Positions 35,289 through 45,100 of a stretch of 59,834 bases of DNA are shown here, in pieces. A program made the position numbers and the translations under genes. Numbering within the stretch: position 1 is the stretch's first letter; each line of letters opens with the position of its first letter. The stretch comes from Aeriscardovia sp040773385 (GTDB lineage Bacteria > Actinomycetota > Actinomycetes > Actinomycetales > Bifidobacteriaceae): assembly GCA_040773385.1 (NCBI GenBank), contig JAXGWH010000006.1:1-59834 (forward strand), read 5' to 3'. Below the pieces are notes generated by a model. It was given only the letters and a program-made list of their open reading frames with translations. It was not told the DNA's origin and did no database searches.

Positions 35289-36776
35289 CACGCCGGTGCC
35301 GATGAGCACGCCGAACAGCACGCCGAGGAACGCCAGCGCGGCGAAGTTGATGCCAAGGAACACCTTGAGGAATCTGCCGTTCTCCCCGGGGAACTCCTGA
35401 CGGTGCAGGCTGATGGTGATGAGGTTGGCGAGGGAGGCGATCGGGGAGCCGAGGCCGCCAATGTCCGCGCCGTAGAACAGGCCCGCGGCGAAGGCCGGCG
35501 TCTGCTGGGTGAACTGGGCGAGCAGCACGGTGATCGGCACGTTGGAGATCACCTGGCTGAACAGCAGGCCGGAGACGTACGTGGAGAGCGGGGAGTGGAC
35601 GATGGCGTGCATCGCGTCCTGCAGGAAGGCCATGTTGGCCACGTTGCCGATGCAGATGAAGATGAAGAACAGTGTGAGCAGCAGGTTCCAGTTGATGTGG
35701 AAGATGATGCGCGGGTCGAAGACGAGCATCATGAGGCAGGCGAACAGGATGCACGTCACGCTCACCATGGTGGTGTTCACGTGCAGGTTGACGATGAACG
35801 CGATGAAGACGAGCACGAACGGGATGGCGCGCTGGGGGCGCACGAGACGGGGGATCTCGTCGCGGCTCAGATCGATCGGCTTCTTGGGCACGAAGGCGAG
35901 CATCACGAGGATCAGCACCACCGACACGATGAACAGGGGCAGCGAGAAGCCCATGAACTGGCCCACGGAGAGGTGGTAGTGCGTGTAGATGTACAGGTTG
36001 TGCGGGTTGCCGAACGGGGTGAGGCACGAGCCGAGGTTGGCGCAGATGGTCACCATCGTCATCTGCACGTATATGTTGATGTTCGTGCGTTTCTTCATCA
36101 CGAGGATGAGCGGGATGAGGGTGAGGATCGTCACGTCGTTGGTGGCGAACATGGCGAGGAACAGGGCCAGCAGGCCCATGGCGATGGAAAGGCCTCGCTC
36201 CGACTTGCAGCGGTTGAGGATGTGCAGGGAGATCCAGCTGAGGATCCCGTAGCGTTCAAGGGCCTCGATGGCCACCATGAGCTGGAAGAGGACGGCGAGG
36301 ATGTGCCAGTCGATCTTACTCGTCTGCACGCCGTGCGCGAGGGAGGTGGCGATGGTCAGGACGATGAGGACGGCGAGGAAGAGATGGTTGCGGATGAAGC
36401 CCCAGGCGGCCTTGCCGAAGCCCTCCTGGCGGATGTGGTCGGACAGGCGCGTCAGGCGCTGCTTTGACTCGGCCTTGTGGATCCAGTGCGATTGGCGCGC
36501 GGGGTAGTTGAGATGCAGAGCGCCGTCGTCGTCGCGGACGATGAGCTCGGGCCGGCCTTCCGGCTGTTTGGCGGACGGGTGCCGTGCGCCCTGATCCGCT
36601 TTGTCTGTCCGGTGTGCCGTGTCAATTTGTGCTGTCCGTGCCGTCTGTGTGCTGCGGGTTGTCTGTGTGCTGCGGGCTGTCTGAGGGCCGCGTGAAGGAC
36701 CGCCCGGGTGGCGTGCCCCTTGTCGGTCGTCGACCGTGTCGAGGTCTGGGCGACTGCTGCTGTCAATCTTCGTCAT
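35280..36776 (-). CDS. Ion-transporter-superfamily (ArsB/NhaD/SLC13-like) permease
   Basis: 498 residues. The first 120 are hydrophilic and low complexity with TQT/ART repeats (RSTQTTRSTQTARTAQ), then about ten membrane helices. Family features are LFLAMFATNDVTILTLIPL (about 225-243), CANLGSCLTPFGNPHNLYIY (about 262-281) and the second-half GLFYGADIGGLGSPIASLAN (about 436-455), the paired re-entrant motifs of the IT superfamily. Substrate could be an anion or Na+/H+. The start is uncertain: ATG 36776 is chosen because the sequence further upstream is not protein-like; ATG 36797 is possible and neither has a strong ribosome-binding site. Confidence 0.8.
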   Translation of the reverse strand: MTKIDSSSRPDLDTVDDRQGARHPGGPSRGPQTARSTQTTRSTQTARTAQIDTAHRTDKADQGARHPSAKQPEGRPELIVRDDDGALHLNYPARQSHWIHKAESKQRLTRLSDHIRQEGFGKAAWGFIRNHLFLAVLIVLTIATSLAHGVQTSKIDWHILAVLFQLMVAIEALERYGILSWISLHILNRCKSERGLSIAMGLLALFLAMFATNDVTILTLIPLILVMKKRTNINIYVQMTMVTICANLGSCLTPFGNPHNLYIYTHYHLSVGQFMGFSLPLFIVSVVLILVMLAFVPKKPIDLSRDEIPRLVRPQRAIPFVLVFIAFIVNLHVNTTMVSVTCILFACLMMLVFDPRIIFHINWNLLLTLFFIFICIGNVANMAFLQDAMHAIVHSPLSTYVSGLLFSQVISNVPITVLLAQFTQQTPAFAAGLFYGADIGGLGSPIASLANLITISLHRQEFPGENGRFLKVFLGINFAALAFLGVLFGVLIGTGVLA

Positions 36777-37030
36777 CGCTTGGTTTTCCGTACACATCCT
36801 GGCACCGAGACCGGTGTCGCACCGTTCCAGACGGCTGGCTGTGCGCGTCCTGCTGACAGGAACCGCGACTGCGTCCCGGTGCCGCACTTCTTTCTGGACG
36901 ACCTGTGACTGATGACCGGGACCATCCTCCGAGGCCCCGTCCGACCGGGGCTCTGCCGGCAACAACCCTGAGCCGGCCGTGCTGTGGAGGGCGCACCCTC
37001 CTGCGGAACACGCTCCCAGTATAGGCGGCG

Positions 37031-37062
37031 GGTCGTCCGGCGATGAGGCGGTCGTCCGGCGA
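37031..37062. repeat. 13-bp direct repeat with 19-bp period upstream of the permease
   Basis: GGTCGTCCGGCGA occurs at 37031-37043 and 37050-37062. It lies in the 400-bp gap (36777-37178), where I see no gene. On the minus strand TATACT (37022-37017) could be a -10 for the permease. Confidence 0.6.
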
Positions 37063-37178
37063 CGGCGGCGGTGATGACGGCTGTAATGACGGCAGTGCTG
37101 ACAGGTATGGCGAGGCGTCCGCCGGTGGCCTGATGGTTGGATGATCGTTTCCGCCCGGCGGCGCTGCCGTGAGGACAC

Positions 37179-37255
37179 TGGTAGGGACGCTCGGACTTGA
37201 ACCGAGGACCGACGAATTATGGGTTCGCTGCTCTAACCGACTGAGCTACATCCCC
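37179..37255 (-). tRNA. tRNA-Met (anticodon CAT), elongator type
   Basis: The complement folds with acceptor GGGGATG/CGTCCCT, D-arm AGCTCAGTCGGTTAGAGC, anticodon loop CCCATAA (CAT) and T-arm CTCGGTTCAAGTCCGAG. CCA is encoded at 37181-37179. The acceptor is fully paired at position 1 (G-T), unlike initiator tRNA. A tRNA-Ile2 with lysidine cannot be excluded from sequence alone. Confidence 0.88.
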
Positions 37256-37608
37256 ACGGCCAGTGTACCGGAGGGTGTGGCGGCGGTGCGGCAGCCGGCG
37301 GTCGGATTCTCTCCGTTCTGGCCGGTCCCGGTCCGTGATCTGTCCGGTCTGCTCGTCGGTCATGGTCTGTGACCTGTCCGGCATGTCTGCGGAATCCGAG
37401 TTTTCCACAATCGGCCTTCCGGCTTTTTCCTTCCCTTTCTCCGCGGGACAGTGGGATCACGGCACACGCCGGCCCGGACGGCCAGGGACATTCCCCGGCA
37501 TGGTCCGGGGAAACAAACCGGCCACCCGAATGACGCCCGGCCGGATCCTTTGACGGGTACCCGGGATCAGAGGGTCTCGGGGACAGGGCGCGGAAGAAAG
37601 GACAAACA

Positions 37609-38175
37609 ATGTCACAGGCAGATCTGAGCATGACAGGGCTTGTGGGCACCGACCCGCAGCCGTTCACCACCAAGAATTGTGAGGGATGCAGCTTCCGGCT
37701 CGCCTCCACACGCCGTTACCGCGACAGGCACAGCGGGCAGTGGAAGGACGCCCCGACCGTGTGGATCACCGTGCGGGCGTACAGGACGCTCGCCAAGAAC
37801 ATCACGGCGAGCCTGAGGAAAGGCGATCCGGTCACCGTCTCTGGCCGCGTCGTCATGGACGAATGGATGGGGGAGGATGACCGTCCCCGCACGGCCCTCG
37901 TGCTGGAGGCGAGGGCGGCGGGGCACGATCTCGCCTACGGCGTCTCGAGCTTCTCGCGTCTGCGCGAGGGACAGGACCCGGTCGAGGAGGTGCATGCCAC
38001 CGGCCCGGACGGTGAGGAGGCGGAGGACTTCGCCGTGCCGGACGAGCTCACCGGTGCCGCAGACGGGACGGCGGTCACACCGGAGGGTGCGTCATCGGAT
38101 GCCCCGTCCGACGAGACCGTGGACCCTGCACAAGACATTGCCGCACAGGACGATCTGCAGGCAACCGGGGTGTGA
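37609..38175 (+). CDS. ssb: Single-stranded DNA-binding protein paralogue
   Basis: 188 residues. An OB fold fills about residues 5-110 (MTGLVGTDPQPF, TVWITVRAYRTLAKNI, GDPVTVSGRVVMDEW, the last close to the SSB consensus). An acidic, Ala/Asp-rich tail follows. The C-terminus does not show the usual DDDIPF tip of the main SSB, so this may be the secondary SSB of actinobacteria rather than the replicative one. GAAAGGA precedes ATG 37609. Confidence 0.85.
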   Translation: MSQADLSMTGLVGTDPQPFTTKNCEGCSFRLASTRRYRDRHSGQWKDAPTVWITVRAYRTLAKNITASLRKGDPVTVSGRVVMDEWMGEDDRPRTALVLEARAAGHDLAYGVSSFSRLREGQDPVEEVHATGPDGEEAEDFAVPDELTGAADGTAVTPEGASSDAPSDETVDPAQDIAAQDDLQATGV

Positions 38176-38191
38176 CCTTTTCGGACACCGT

Positions 38192-38238
38192 GGGTGGGAA
38201 CGTATCCGGCCGGGGCGAACCGGTCGGATACGCACCCG
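38192..38238. terminator. Hairpin between ssb and the convergent peptidase gene
   Basis: CGTATCCGGCCGG (38201-38213) pairs with CCGGTCGGATACG (38220-38232) with one G-T pair; GGGTG and CACCC extend the stem outside an internal loop. It serves two convergent genes. Confidence 0.6.
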
Positions 38239-38258
38239 TTTGACAGGGCGTGTGCGCC

Positions 38259-40385
38259 TTACCAGATGCGCACGCGCTTGTCCGGGTCGAGCCACATCTT
38301 GTCGCCGGGCTTGACGCCGTAGGCGGTGTAGAACGCGTCGACGTTGCGCACGATGCCGTTGGTGCGGAACTCGGCGGGGGAGTGCGGGTCGATGGCCAGA
38401 TACTGCTCGGCCAGCTCGTTCCTCACGACGCCGCGCCAGATGAGCGCGTAGTTGTGGAAGAAGCGCTGGGCGGCGGTGTGCCCGTCGATCACCGGGCTGG
38501 AGGCGAGCGAGTCCTCGAGCTCCTTCTGGGTGTCGGCCTTCTTGCCCTCACTGAGCACGTAGGCCTTGAGGGCGATGTTGACACCCGAGAGGTCGCCGAT
38601 GTTCTCGCCGATGGTCAGGGCGCCGTTCACATGCGGCGCCTCGTCCGCTTTGCCCTGGGCGGCGTACGCCTTCTGCAGGGCGAGCGGGACGAACGCGTTG
38701 TACTGGTCGATGAGGGCGTGGGTGAGCCTGTCGAAGTTCTTCCGGTCCTCCGCGGTCCACCAGTCGTGCAGACGGCCGTCGCCGTCGTACTTGCTGCCCT
38801 GGTCGTCGAAGCCGTGGCCGATCTCATGGCCGATCACGCAGCCGATGCCGCCGAAGTTGGTGGCATCGTCCGCGTCCGGGCCGAAGAACGGGGGCTGCAG
38901 GATGGCGGCGGGGAAGACGATGACGTTCATGTCCGGCTCGTAGTAGGCGTTGACCTCCTGCGGGTTCATGAGCCACTCCTCCTTGTCGACCGGTTTGCCG
39001 GCCTTGGAGAGCTCATGGGCGTTCTCATACACGCTCGCCGCCCGCAGGTTGTCGACGATGGAGTTGTCGCGGCTCACATGCAGCGCGGAATAGTCGCGCC
39101 AATGCTTCGTGTAGCCGATCATCGGCGTGAACTTGTCGAGCTTGGCCAGCGCCTTCTTCTTCGTCGCCTCGCCCAGCCAGGAGGACGTGGTGATGGAGAC
39201 GCGGTAGGCATCGATGAGATGGGAGACGAGCTCCTCCATCTTCTTCTTCGAGGAGGCGGGGAAGTGGCGCTGGACATACTCTTTGCCCACGTCCTCGCCG
39301 CACACGGAGTTGACAAGGGAGACGCCGCGCTTCCAGCGGTCGCGGATCTTCTTCGCGCCCGAGAGCACACGGCCGGTGAAGTCGAAGGAGGCCTGCACGA
39401 AGTCGTCGGAGAGGAACGGCGCGTCGGACATGACCACATGGCTGACGGCCCACAGGCGCAGATCCTCGAGATCCGCCCCGTCCCACACTTTGTCGAGGCC
39501 GTCGAAGAAGTCCGGCTCGCGCACGACGAGCGTGGAGAGGGCCTGGCGCAGGTCCAGCGGCTGGTCGAGCGCGGCGGCGGTGTCGTCGTAGGCGCTCTGC
39601 CAGGCATCGGCCCACGCGTCGAGGTCGAAGTGCGGCAGACGGGCGGCCAACTGCTTCCATGTCTGCCTGTTGTAAGTCTTCGAGTCGTCCCGGTCGGTGA
39701 CATTGTCCCAGTGGCAGGCGGCGATCTGTGTCTCGAGGGCGAGCACGCGGGCGGCTTTGGCGTCGGCGTCCTTCTCGTCGTCGGCGCGATGGGCGAGCAG
39801 GAGGAGGCGGGAGATGAGGCGCGTGTACGCCTGACGGATCGGCTCGTAGCGCTTCTCGCGGTAGTACGCCTCGTCGGGCAGGCCGATGCCGCCCTGGCCG
39901 ATATAGGCGATGGCGTTGTCCGGGTCCCCGGCGTCGGCGGAGACGAACAGGGCGAACAGGTCCGGGCCGCCCTCCGGGTTGAGGCGGCCGAGCACGCGGG
40001 TCAGGTCGGCCTTGGTCTTCGCGCGGTCGATCTCGGCGAGCACCGGGTCGAGCGGGTGGGAGCCGGCGTTGTCGATGGACTCGGTGTCCATGAACGTGTC
40101 GAAGAGGATCTTCGAGCGGGTCGCCGTGGTGTGCGGGTCGGTGAGGATCTCATGGATCGCCTGCTCGGAGTCGTCGTTGAGCTTCATGAACGAGCCGTAG
40201 CTCGACTTGTCGTCGGGAAGCTCATAGGAGTCGATCCATGCGCCGTTGACGCTGCGGAAGAAGTCGTCCTGCGGGCGCGGCTGGGAGGAGGCGGCCTGTG
40301 GGGCACCGTCCTTGCCCTGCGGATGTGTGTCATTCTGCTGTGCTGACGTCTGTTCGGACGTCGTCATGCTCTGTGAAAGTGCCAT
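38259..40385 (-). CDS. pepO: M13 family (neprilysin-like) zinc metallopeptidase
   Basis: 708 residues. The zinc site is IGHEIGHGFDDQG (about residues 520-532), with the third ligand in GENIGDLSGVNIAL (about 590-603, ExxxD). NAYYEPDMNVIVFPAAILQPPFF (split here only for description) is the typical substrate-binding segment with NAY and AxILQPPF. No signal peptide, so this is the cytosolic PepO-type endopeptidase. A disordered N-terminus (about 1-35) is rich in Gln, Ser and Thr. The start may be ATG 40385 or the in-frame ATG 18 bp downstream. Confidence 0.94.
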   Translation of the reverse strand: MALSQSMTTSEQTSAQQNDTHPQGKDGAPQAASSQPRPQDDFFRSVNGAWIDSYELPDDKSSYGSFMKLNDDSEQAIHEILTDPHTTATRSKILFDTFMDTESIDNAGSHPLDPVLAEIDRAKTKADLTRVLGRLNPEGGPDLFALFVSADAGDPDNAIAYIGQGGIGLPDEAYYREKRYEPIRQAYTRLISRLLLLAHRADDEKDADAKAARVLALETQIAACHWDNVTDRDDSKTYNRQTWKQLAARLPHFDLDAWADAWQSAYDDTAAALDQPLDLRQALSTLVVREPDFFDGLDKVWDGADLEDLRLWAVSHVVMSDAPFLSDDFVQASFDFTGRVLSGAKKIRDRWKRGVSLVNSVCGEDVGKEYVQRHFPASSKKKMEELVSHLIDAYRVSITTSSWLGEATKKKALAKLDKFTPMIGYTKHWRDYSALHVSRDNSIVDNLRAASVYENAHELSKAGKPVDKEEWLMNPQEVNAYYEPDMNVIVFPAAILQPPFFGPDADDATNFGGIGCVIGHEIGHGFDDQGSKYDGDGRLHDWWTAEDRKNFDRLTHALIDQYNAFVPLALQKAYAAQGKADEAPHVNGALTIGENIGDLSGVNIALKAYVLSEGKKADTQKELEDSLASSPVIDGHTAAQRFFHNYALIWRGVVRNELAEQYLAIDPHSPAEFRTNGIVRNVDAFYTAYGVKPGDKMWLDPDKRVRIW

Positions 40386-40512
40386 ACACCCACCCTACCG
40401 GCATCGGCGGGAACAGAGGGAGTCCGGCGAAATGCGGCCAGATGCCGGAGGAAGCCAATGGTGTCGGAAGAGGCCAAACAGGTCAACGCAGGTCACAGAA
40501 GATTGAAGAAGG

Positions 40513-41181
40513 TCACATCAGGATGTCATAGGCGCGGCGTGAGTTGTACGAGTCGCCGTGGATGAGGATCTTGCCGGCATAGCGGAACCCGGCCTTGAGG
40601 ATGAGATGGCGCATACGCCCGTTGCGGTCATGTGTGTCGATCCGTGCCTGGGTGTAGCCGAGCGCCAGCGACTGCTCCAGCAGTGCGGCGAGGAGACGCG
40701 AACCGATGTGCTGACCGGCATAGGCGCCCGACGCAGCCACACGGTGGATGGCGATGTACGGCTCGTCCGGCTCGCGCCAGCTGCCCGTGTAGATCTTGTT
40801 GTACGAAGGGTCAGGCCCGGGCACGAGGTTGGCGAGCCCGGCGATTGGGCCGCCGTGGATCGGCACGAGCACATACGTCTCGCCGCGGGCGATGCTGGCG
40901 GCGAACTCCTCCCGCGTGGGGGTGGTCGCCTTGTCCTGCCACTGGGGGATGCCATCGCGTCTGAGCAGTTCGCGGCTGGCGGCGATGATCGACATGATCT
41001 CGTCGAGGTCGTCCTTGCCCGCCTTGCGCAGCACGAATGTGTTGCGCTGCCCAGAGGCGGCGGTCTTCGAGGTGACGAGGGTGTCGGCCAGGATCGGGTC
41101 GGGCGTCGGGTCGGACGGTGCCGTCTGGGTCTTCTTTGCTGACGGCTCTGCCGATGCGGACGTTGCCGGTGACTGTGCCAT
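40513..41181 (-). CDS. GNAT family N-acetyltransferase
   Basis: 222 residues. A Ser/Pro/Thr-rich leader (about 1-45) precedes a GNAT domain. The acetyl-CoA-binding loop shows as the AYAGQHIGSRLLAALLEQ helix start (about 150-167), with the following RIDTHDRNGRMRHLILKAGF typical of the C-terminal half. The acceptor is unknown. The start is ATG 41181 with GGGAGAGG upstream; the frame continues upstream but would run into the promoter of the divergent tRNA-Gly. Four AGGYCA repeats with about 10-bp spacing follow and include the stop codon. Confidence 0.85.
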   Translation of the reverse strand: MAQSPATSASAEPSAKKTQTAPSDPTPDPILADTLVTSKTAASGQRNTFVLRKAGKDDLDEIMSIIAASRELLRRDGIPQWQDKATTPTREEFAASIARGETYVLVPIHGGPIAGLANLVPGPDPSYNKIYTGSWREPDEPYIAIHRVAASGAYAGQHIGSRLLAALLEQSLALGYTQARIDTHDRNGRMRHLILKAGFRYAGKILIHGDSYNSRRAYDILM

Positions 41182-41214
41182 GGCCTCTCCCTCGTGTATA
41201 GTGGCTTTTCGCTT

Positions 41215-41288
41215 GCGGGCGTAGCTCAATGGTAGAGCCTCAGTCTTCCAAACTGATTACGCGAGTTCGATTCTCGTCGCCCGCTCCA
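41215..41288 (+). tRNA. tRNA-Gly (anticodon TCC)
   Basis: Acceptor GCGGGCG/CGCCCGC, D-arm AGCTCAATGGTAGAGC, anticodon loop CTTCCAA (TCC), T-arm GCGAGTTCGATTCTCGT. CCA is encoded at 41286-41288. Confidence 0.95.
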
Positions 41289-41821
41289 CCCGGAACCCTT
41301 GAGATCCCAACAATCCCAAGGATCCATTCCTTTCCGCGGTTGTGATGCCCGGTGCGTGATTTTCTTATCGTTTTGCCCGATTCCCACCGTTGTCTGCCGT
41401 AGTTAGGCATACGTCAGGCAACCACGATATCGGCACTGCGGCAGGATGGTTCGCCATTACCGTCGTCCGCTGCTTCCATCGGATCTGTCCGCCGTGCTCT
41501 GCATCGTGTCCGCCTCGGAGTGCAGAAGGTCTTCCCGCTGCTTGTTTTGAGCATCATCGATCCTGGGACGGTTGCGGGCCGAGGTCCGTCCGTGGTCCGG
41601 AGCCCGCAGGGCGGCCGGCGGCCGTGGACGTGGTTGGGCCAGTGTCTGTCTGTCTGTCTGTCCGTACGCCTGCTTTTCCGTACGTCCGGGAATCCGTGTT
41701 CCGTGATGTCTGGGGCGGGGCTTCCCGTGTCCCTCAATATTTGTTGAGGGGATGATCCTCGCAGGCCCAGGCGAAGCATACGGCCGGTGACTTTTGTCGG
41801 CGGAGTCGTTCCTCGGCAAGG

Positions 41822-41835
41822 TGCAAACGTTTGTA
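41822..41835. promoter_or_regulatory. LacI-family (MalR-type) operator before the first amylase
   Basis: TGCAAACGTTTGTA is a near-perfect palindrome of the LacI-family consensus with a central CpG. TTGACA (41843-41848), a consensus -35, follows 7 bp later. A second weaker site, TGAAAACGTTGCCA, lies at about 41932-41945. The 860-bp gap 41289-42147 has no gene; it also holds a TGTC microsatellite (about 41643-41663) and a CCCTCAA/TTGAGGG hairpin (41731-41750). Confidence 0.65.
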
Positions 41836-41888
41836 GAATCTGTTGACAACACGCTGGGAACATGCTCAAGGGCGGCTGAAGAATTTCT

Positions 41889-41910
41889 GTGTTAATATTG
41901 GGCATAACAC
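41889..41910. promoter_or_regulatory. GTGTTA-N10-TAACAC palindrome in the amylase promoter region
   Basis: GTGTTA (41889-41894) and TAACAC (41905-41910) are exact inverted copies with a 10-bp spacer; a -10-like TAATAT overlaps the left arm. It is likely a second regulator site or promoter element. Confidence 0.45.
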
Positions 41911-42147
41911 CCGTTTTGGATCAGTTCTCGCAGTGAAAACGTTGCCACACGAGCGCGGCGACGATGACCGCAGGAACGATCGGGGATGGGTGCCGCGCGT
42001 CGTGCGATGGAGAACACGCGCGTGAACACACAATAAAAGAATTCCTCCAGGACCAACAACAGGACCCGCATGCAGTGTTGCGTCCGGCACGATGGTTGTG
42101 CCGGTGTGGTTCTTGCGGTCGGATGTATGTTCGCGAAAGGAGCGAAT

Positions 42148-45100
42148 GTGCCTGGACACATCACAGCAACAAGGCACCGTGGCGGCAGACTGATCGCCCT
42201 CGTCGCCTCGACCGCGCTGATGGCCGCCTGCGGCATCACCGGTCTGGTCGGTGCCAAAACGGCGAATGCCTCGACGCGAAGGGACAGTTATTCCGATACC
42301 GTCGGCAACGTGGCCTTCGAGTCGGCGCGGCAGAAATACGGTCTCGCGAAGAATATGAGCGAGGGCGCGACCCTGCACACGTTCGAGTGGTCGTTCAAGA
42401 CCATAGAGAACGCCATCCCCGCCATCGCGGAGGCGGGCTTCACGTCGGTGCAGACAGAACCGGTCTCCGCCATCCATGCGGGCAGCAACGGCAGACGGTT
42501 CACGAAAAACTGGTATTACGCCTACCAACCCACTGACACCACCGTGGGCAACTGGATCGTCGGCTCCGAGTCGGATCTGCGCAGCCTGTGCCGGACCGCG
42601 CATTCATATGGCGTGCGTATCATCGTCGATGTCGTCGCCAACCATATGACCTCGGACACGGGGGCGATCGCCGCACGGTGGAAGAACAGCGGCTATTACC
42701 ACCACGACTGCAACGACGGCAACGTCTCCGACTGGAACAACCGCTATCAGGTCACCCACTGCAAGCTCCTTGGCCTGCAGGACCTCAATACGGACGGCAA
42801 CCGGGCGGTCGGCGATATGATGGCGGACTTCCTCAGACGGCTCGTCGACGACGGTGTGGACGGTTTCCGCTTCGATGCGGCCAAGCACATCGAGCTGCCG
42901 GGCGAGTACAACAACTCGTCCTACTGGACGCGGATCCTTGCCAACGGCGCCCAGTACCAGTACGGCGAGATCCTGCATGACGGGATCTCCCGGGATGCCG
43001 ATTATGCCCGGTTGTTCTCCTCCTCGGACAAGGCGGGCGGCGGCATCACCGCCTCCTCCTACGGCTTCAAGCTGCGCGGTGCGCTCAACTCCCGCACCCT
43101 CGACGCCGGCTCGCTGTCCTCGTGGGATTCGGCCGGCGTCCAGGCATCGAATCTGACGAGCTGGGTGGAGTCGCATGACAACTACTCAAACGACAGCCGC
43201 GAATCGACGGGCATGAGCCAATGGCAGATGACGATGGGCTGGGGCGTGATCGGCTCGCGCGCCGGGACCATGTCGCTGTACTTCGACCGTCCTGCGGGCT
43301 CGGGCGGCTCGTCGCCGCAGTTCTCCGAGCAGACGCAGCTGGGCGACGCCGGATCGGATTCGTGGAAGGATCCGCAGGTCAGCGCGGTGAACCATTTCCG
43401 CAACGCGATGGACAACGAGGACGCCGCGGAATATCTGCGCAACTGCGGGCCGAAATCGTGCCTGATGGTCGAGCGGTACAAGTCTGATGGATCCGCGGAC
43501 ACGGACGGCGTGACCGTCGTCAACATGGGCGGGCGGCAGTCGCTCGCAGGCCTGTCCACCACACTCGATGACGGCACCTACACCGATCAGGTCGGCGGGG
43601 GCCGGATCTCCGTCTCCGGCGGCAGGATCACCTCCGGGACCGCACCGGCCGGAAAAGTCAGTGTGTTCTTCAACCGTCACAACGGCGTGCCCTCCGTGTC
43701 GGTGTCGGCGGACCGGACGGGCTTCACCTCCGGGACACTGGATGTCACGCTCCATTCCTCGTCGGTGACAGGTGCGAGGTATGCCACGTCCGAGGGCCGT
43801 TCGGGCAGCTTCTCCGATGGTGACGTCATCACCATCGGGTCAGGGACGGCGGTCGGCGCCTCCGTCACCGTCACTGTCAGCGGTACGCAGCCCGATGGGA
43901 CGACGATCAGCAGGTCCTTCACCTTCCACAAGAAGGATCCCGCCGCCCGGACCATCGTCTATGCGCGGCGTCCGGGCTCATGGAACAGGCTGTTCGCCTA
44001 TGCCTACGTCGACGACCCCACAGCCTCGCGTGTCGCGCAGAACGCGGCCTGGCTGGGAGTCGAGATGAAGGCGGCGGACGCCTGCGGCAAGGCGGCTGGT
44101 TATGACTACATGTATGAGATCCCTGAGGGCCTGTCGGGCTCCGTCCGCGTCATCTTCGACAACGGCGAGAAAAACGGGACGCTCAAATATCCTGCGGACA
44201 CCACCGAGGGTGAGAACGCCGCAGGGCTGGCGGCAGACGGCACGGCAGCCTGGGACGGTGACATCTCGGATCCCGTCGCCCGCGCATGGACGGACATCTC
44301 CTGCCCGTCCGGCCAGAGGGTGCGATCTGTGTCCCTGGACCGCACCGATGTCACGCTGGACGTGACGCATGGGAGTGCGACAGCCCGGCTGACCGCCACC
44401 ACCGATCCGCGGGGAGCCGCCGTGACCTGGGGATCCTCCGATCCTACGGTTGCCTCCGTCTCCTCCGACGGAGAGGTGATGGCGCACAAGCCCGGCGTGG
44501 CGACCATCACCGCGAAGGCGGCGGACGGCATCAGCGCCAGCGCCTCCATCCGTGTGGTCAGACAATCCGTGCCGGCGTCCGGTGACGTCCTCTATGCGCA
44601 CAAGCCGGCCGGCTGGGGGAGCATCTACGCCTACATCTATACGGGTGACGGGTCCTCGGCGCGCAGCAACGCCGGCTGGCCCGGTGTGCCGATGACGGCG
44701 ATGCGCGCCGACGACGGGTGCGCCGAGGCGGGCACCTACCGCCTCCGTGTCCCGGATCTGGGTTCGGGCACCTACCGTGTCATCTTCAGCGACAACGGCA
44801 GCGGATCCAACCGGTACCCGGGCAATATGGCCCCGGGCATGGCATTCCACCGCGGCACCCCTGCCGTCTGGGACGGCTCGGCGACCAGACTGTCGTCGCC
44901 CTCCTGTGGTGCGGGTCCCGTCACCCCGGTGACGCCTGGTTCGGCCACTGCCGTGTATGCGCGCAAGCCGGCCGGCTGGGGGAGCATCTACGCCTACATC
45001 TACACGGGTGACGGTCCTTCTGCCCGCAGCAACGCCCTCTGGCCGGGGATCGCCATGAAGAGGATGGACGCCCCCGATTCCTGCGCGCAGAAGGGGACCT

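Noticed and set aside
38250..40346. 698-codon open frame antisense to pepO
   Set aside because: The M13 peptidase on the minus strand has all catalytic motifs; the opposite frame is Val/Arg/Gly/Glu-rich noise.
41643..41663. Phase-variable TGTC tract
   Set aside because: The tetranucleotide run is real but short (about five units) and I find no gene frame or promoter spacing that it would switch.
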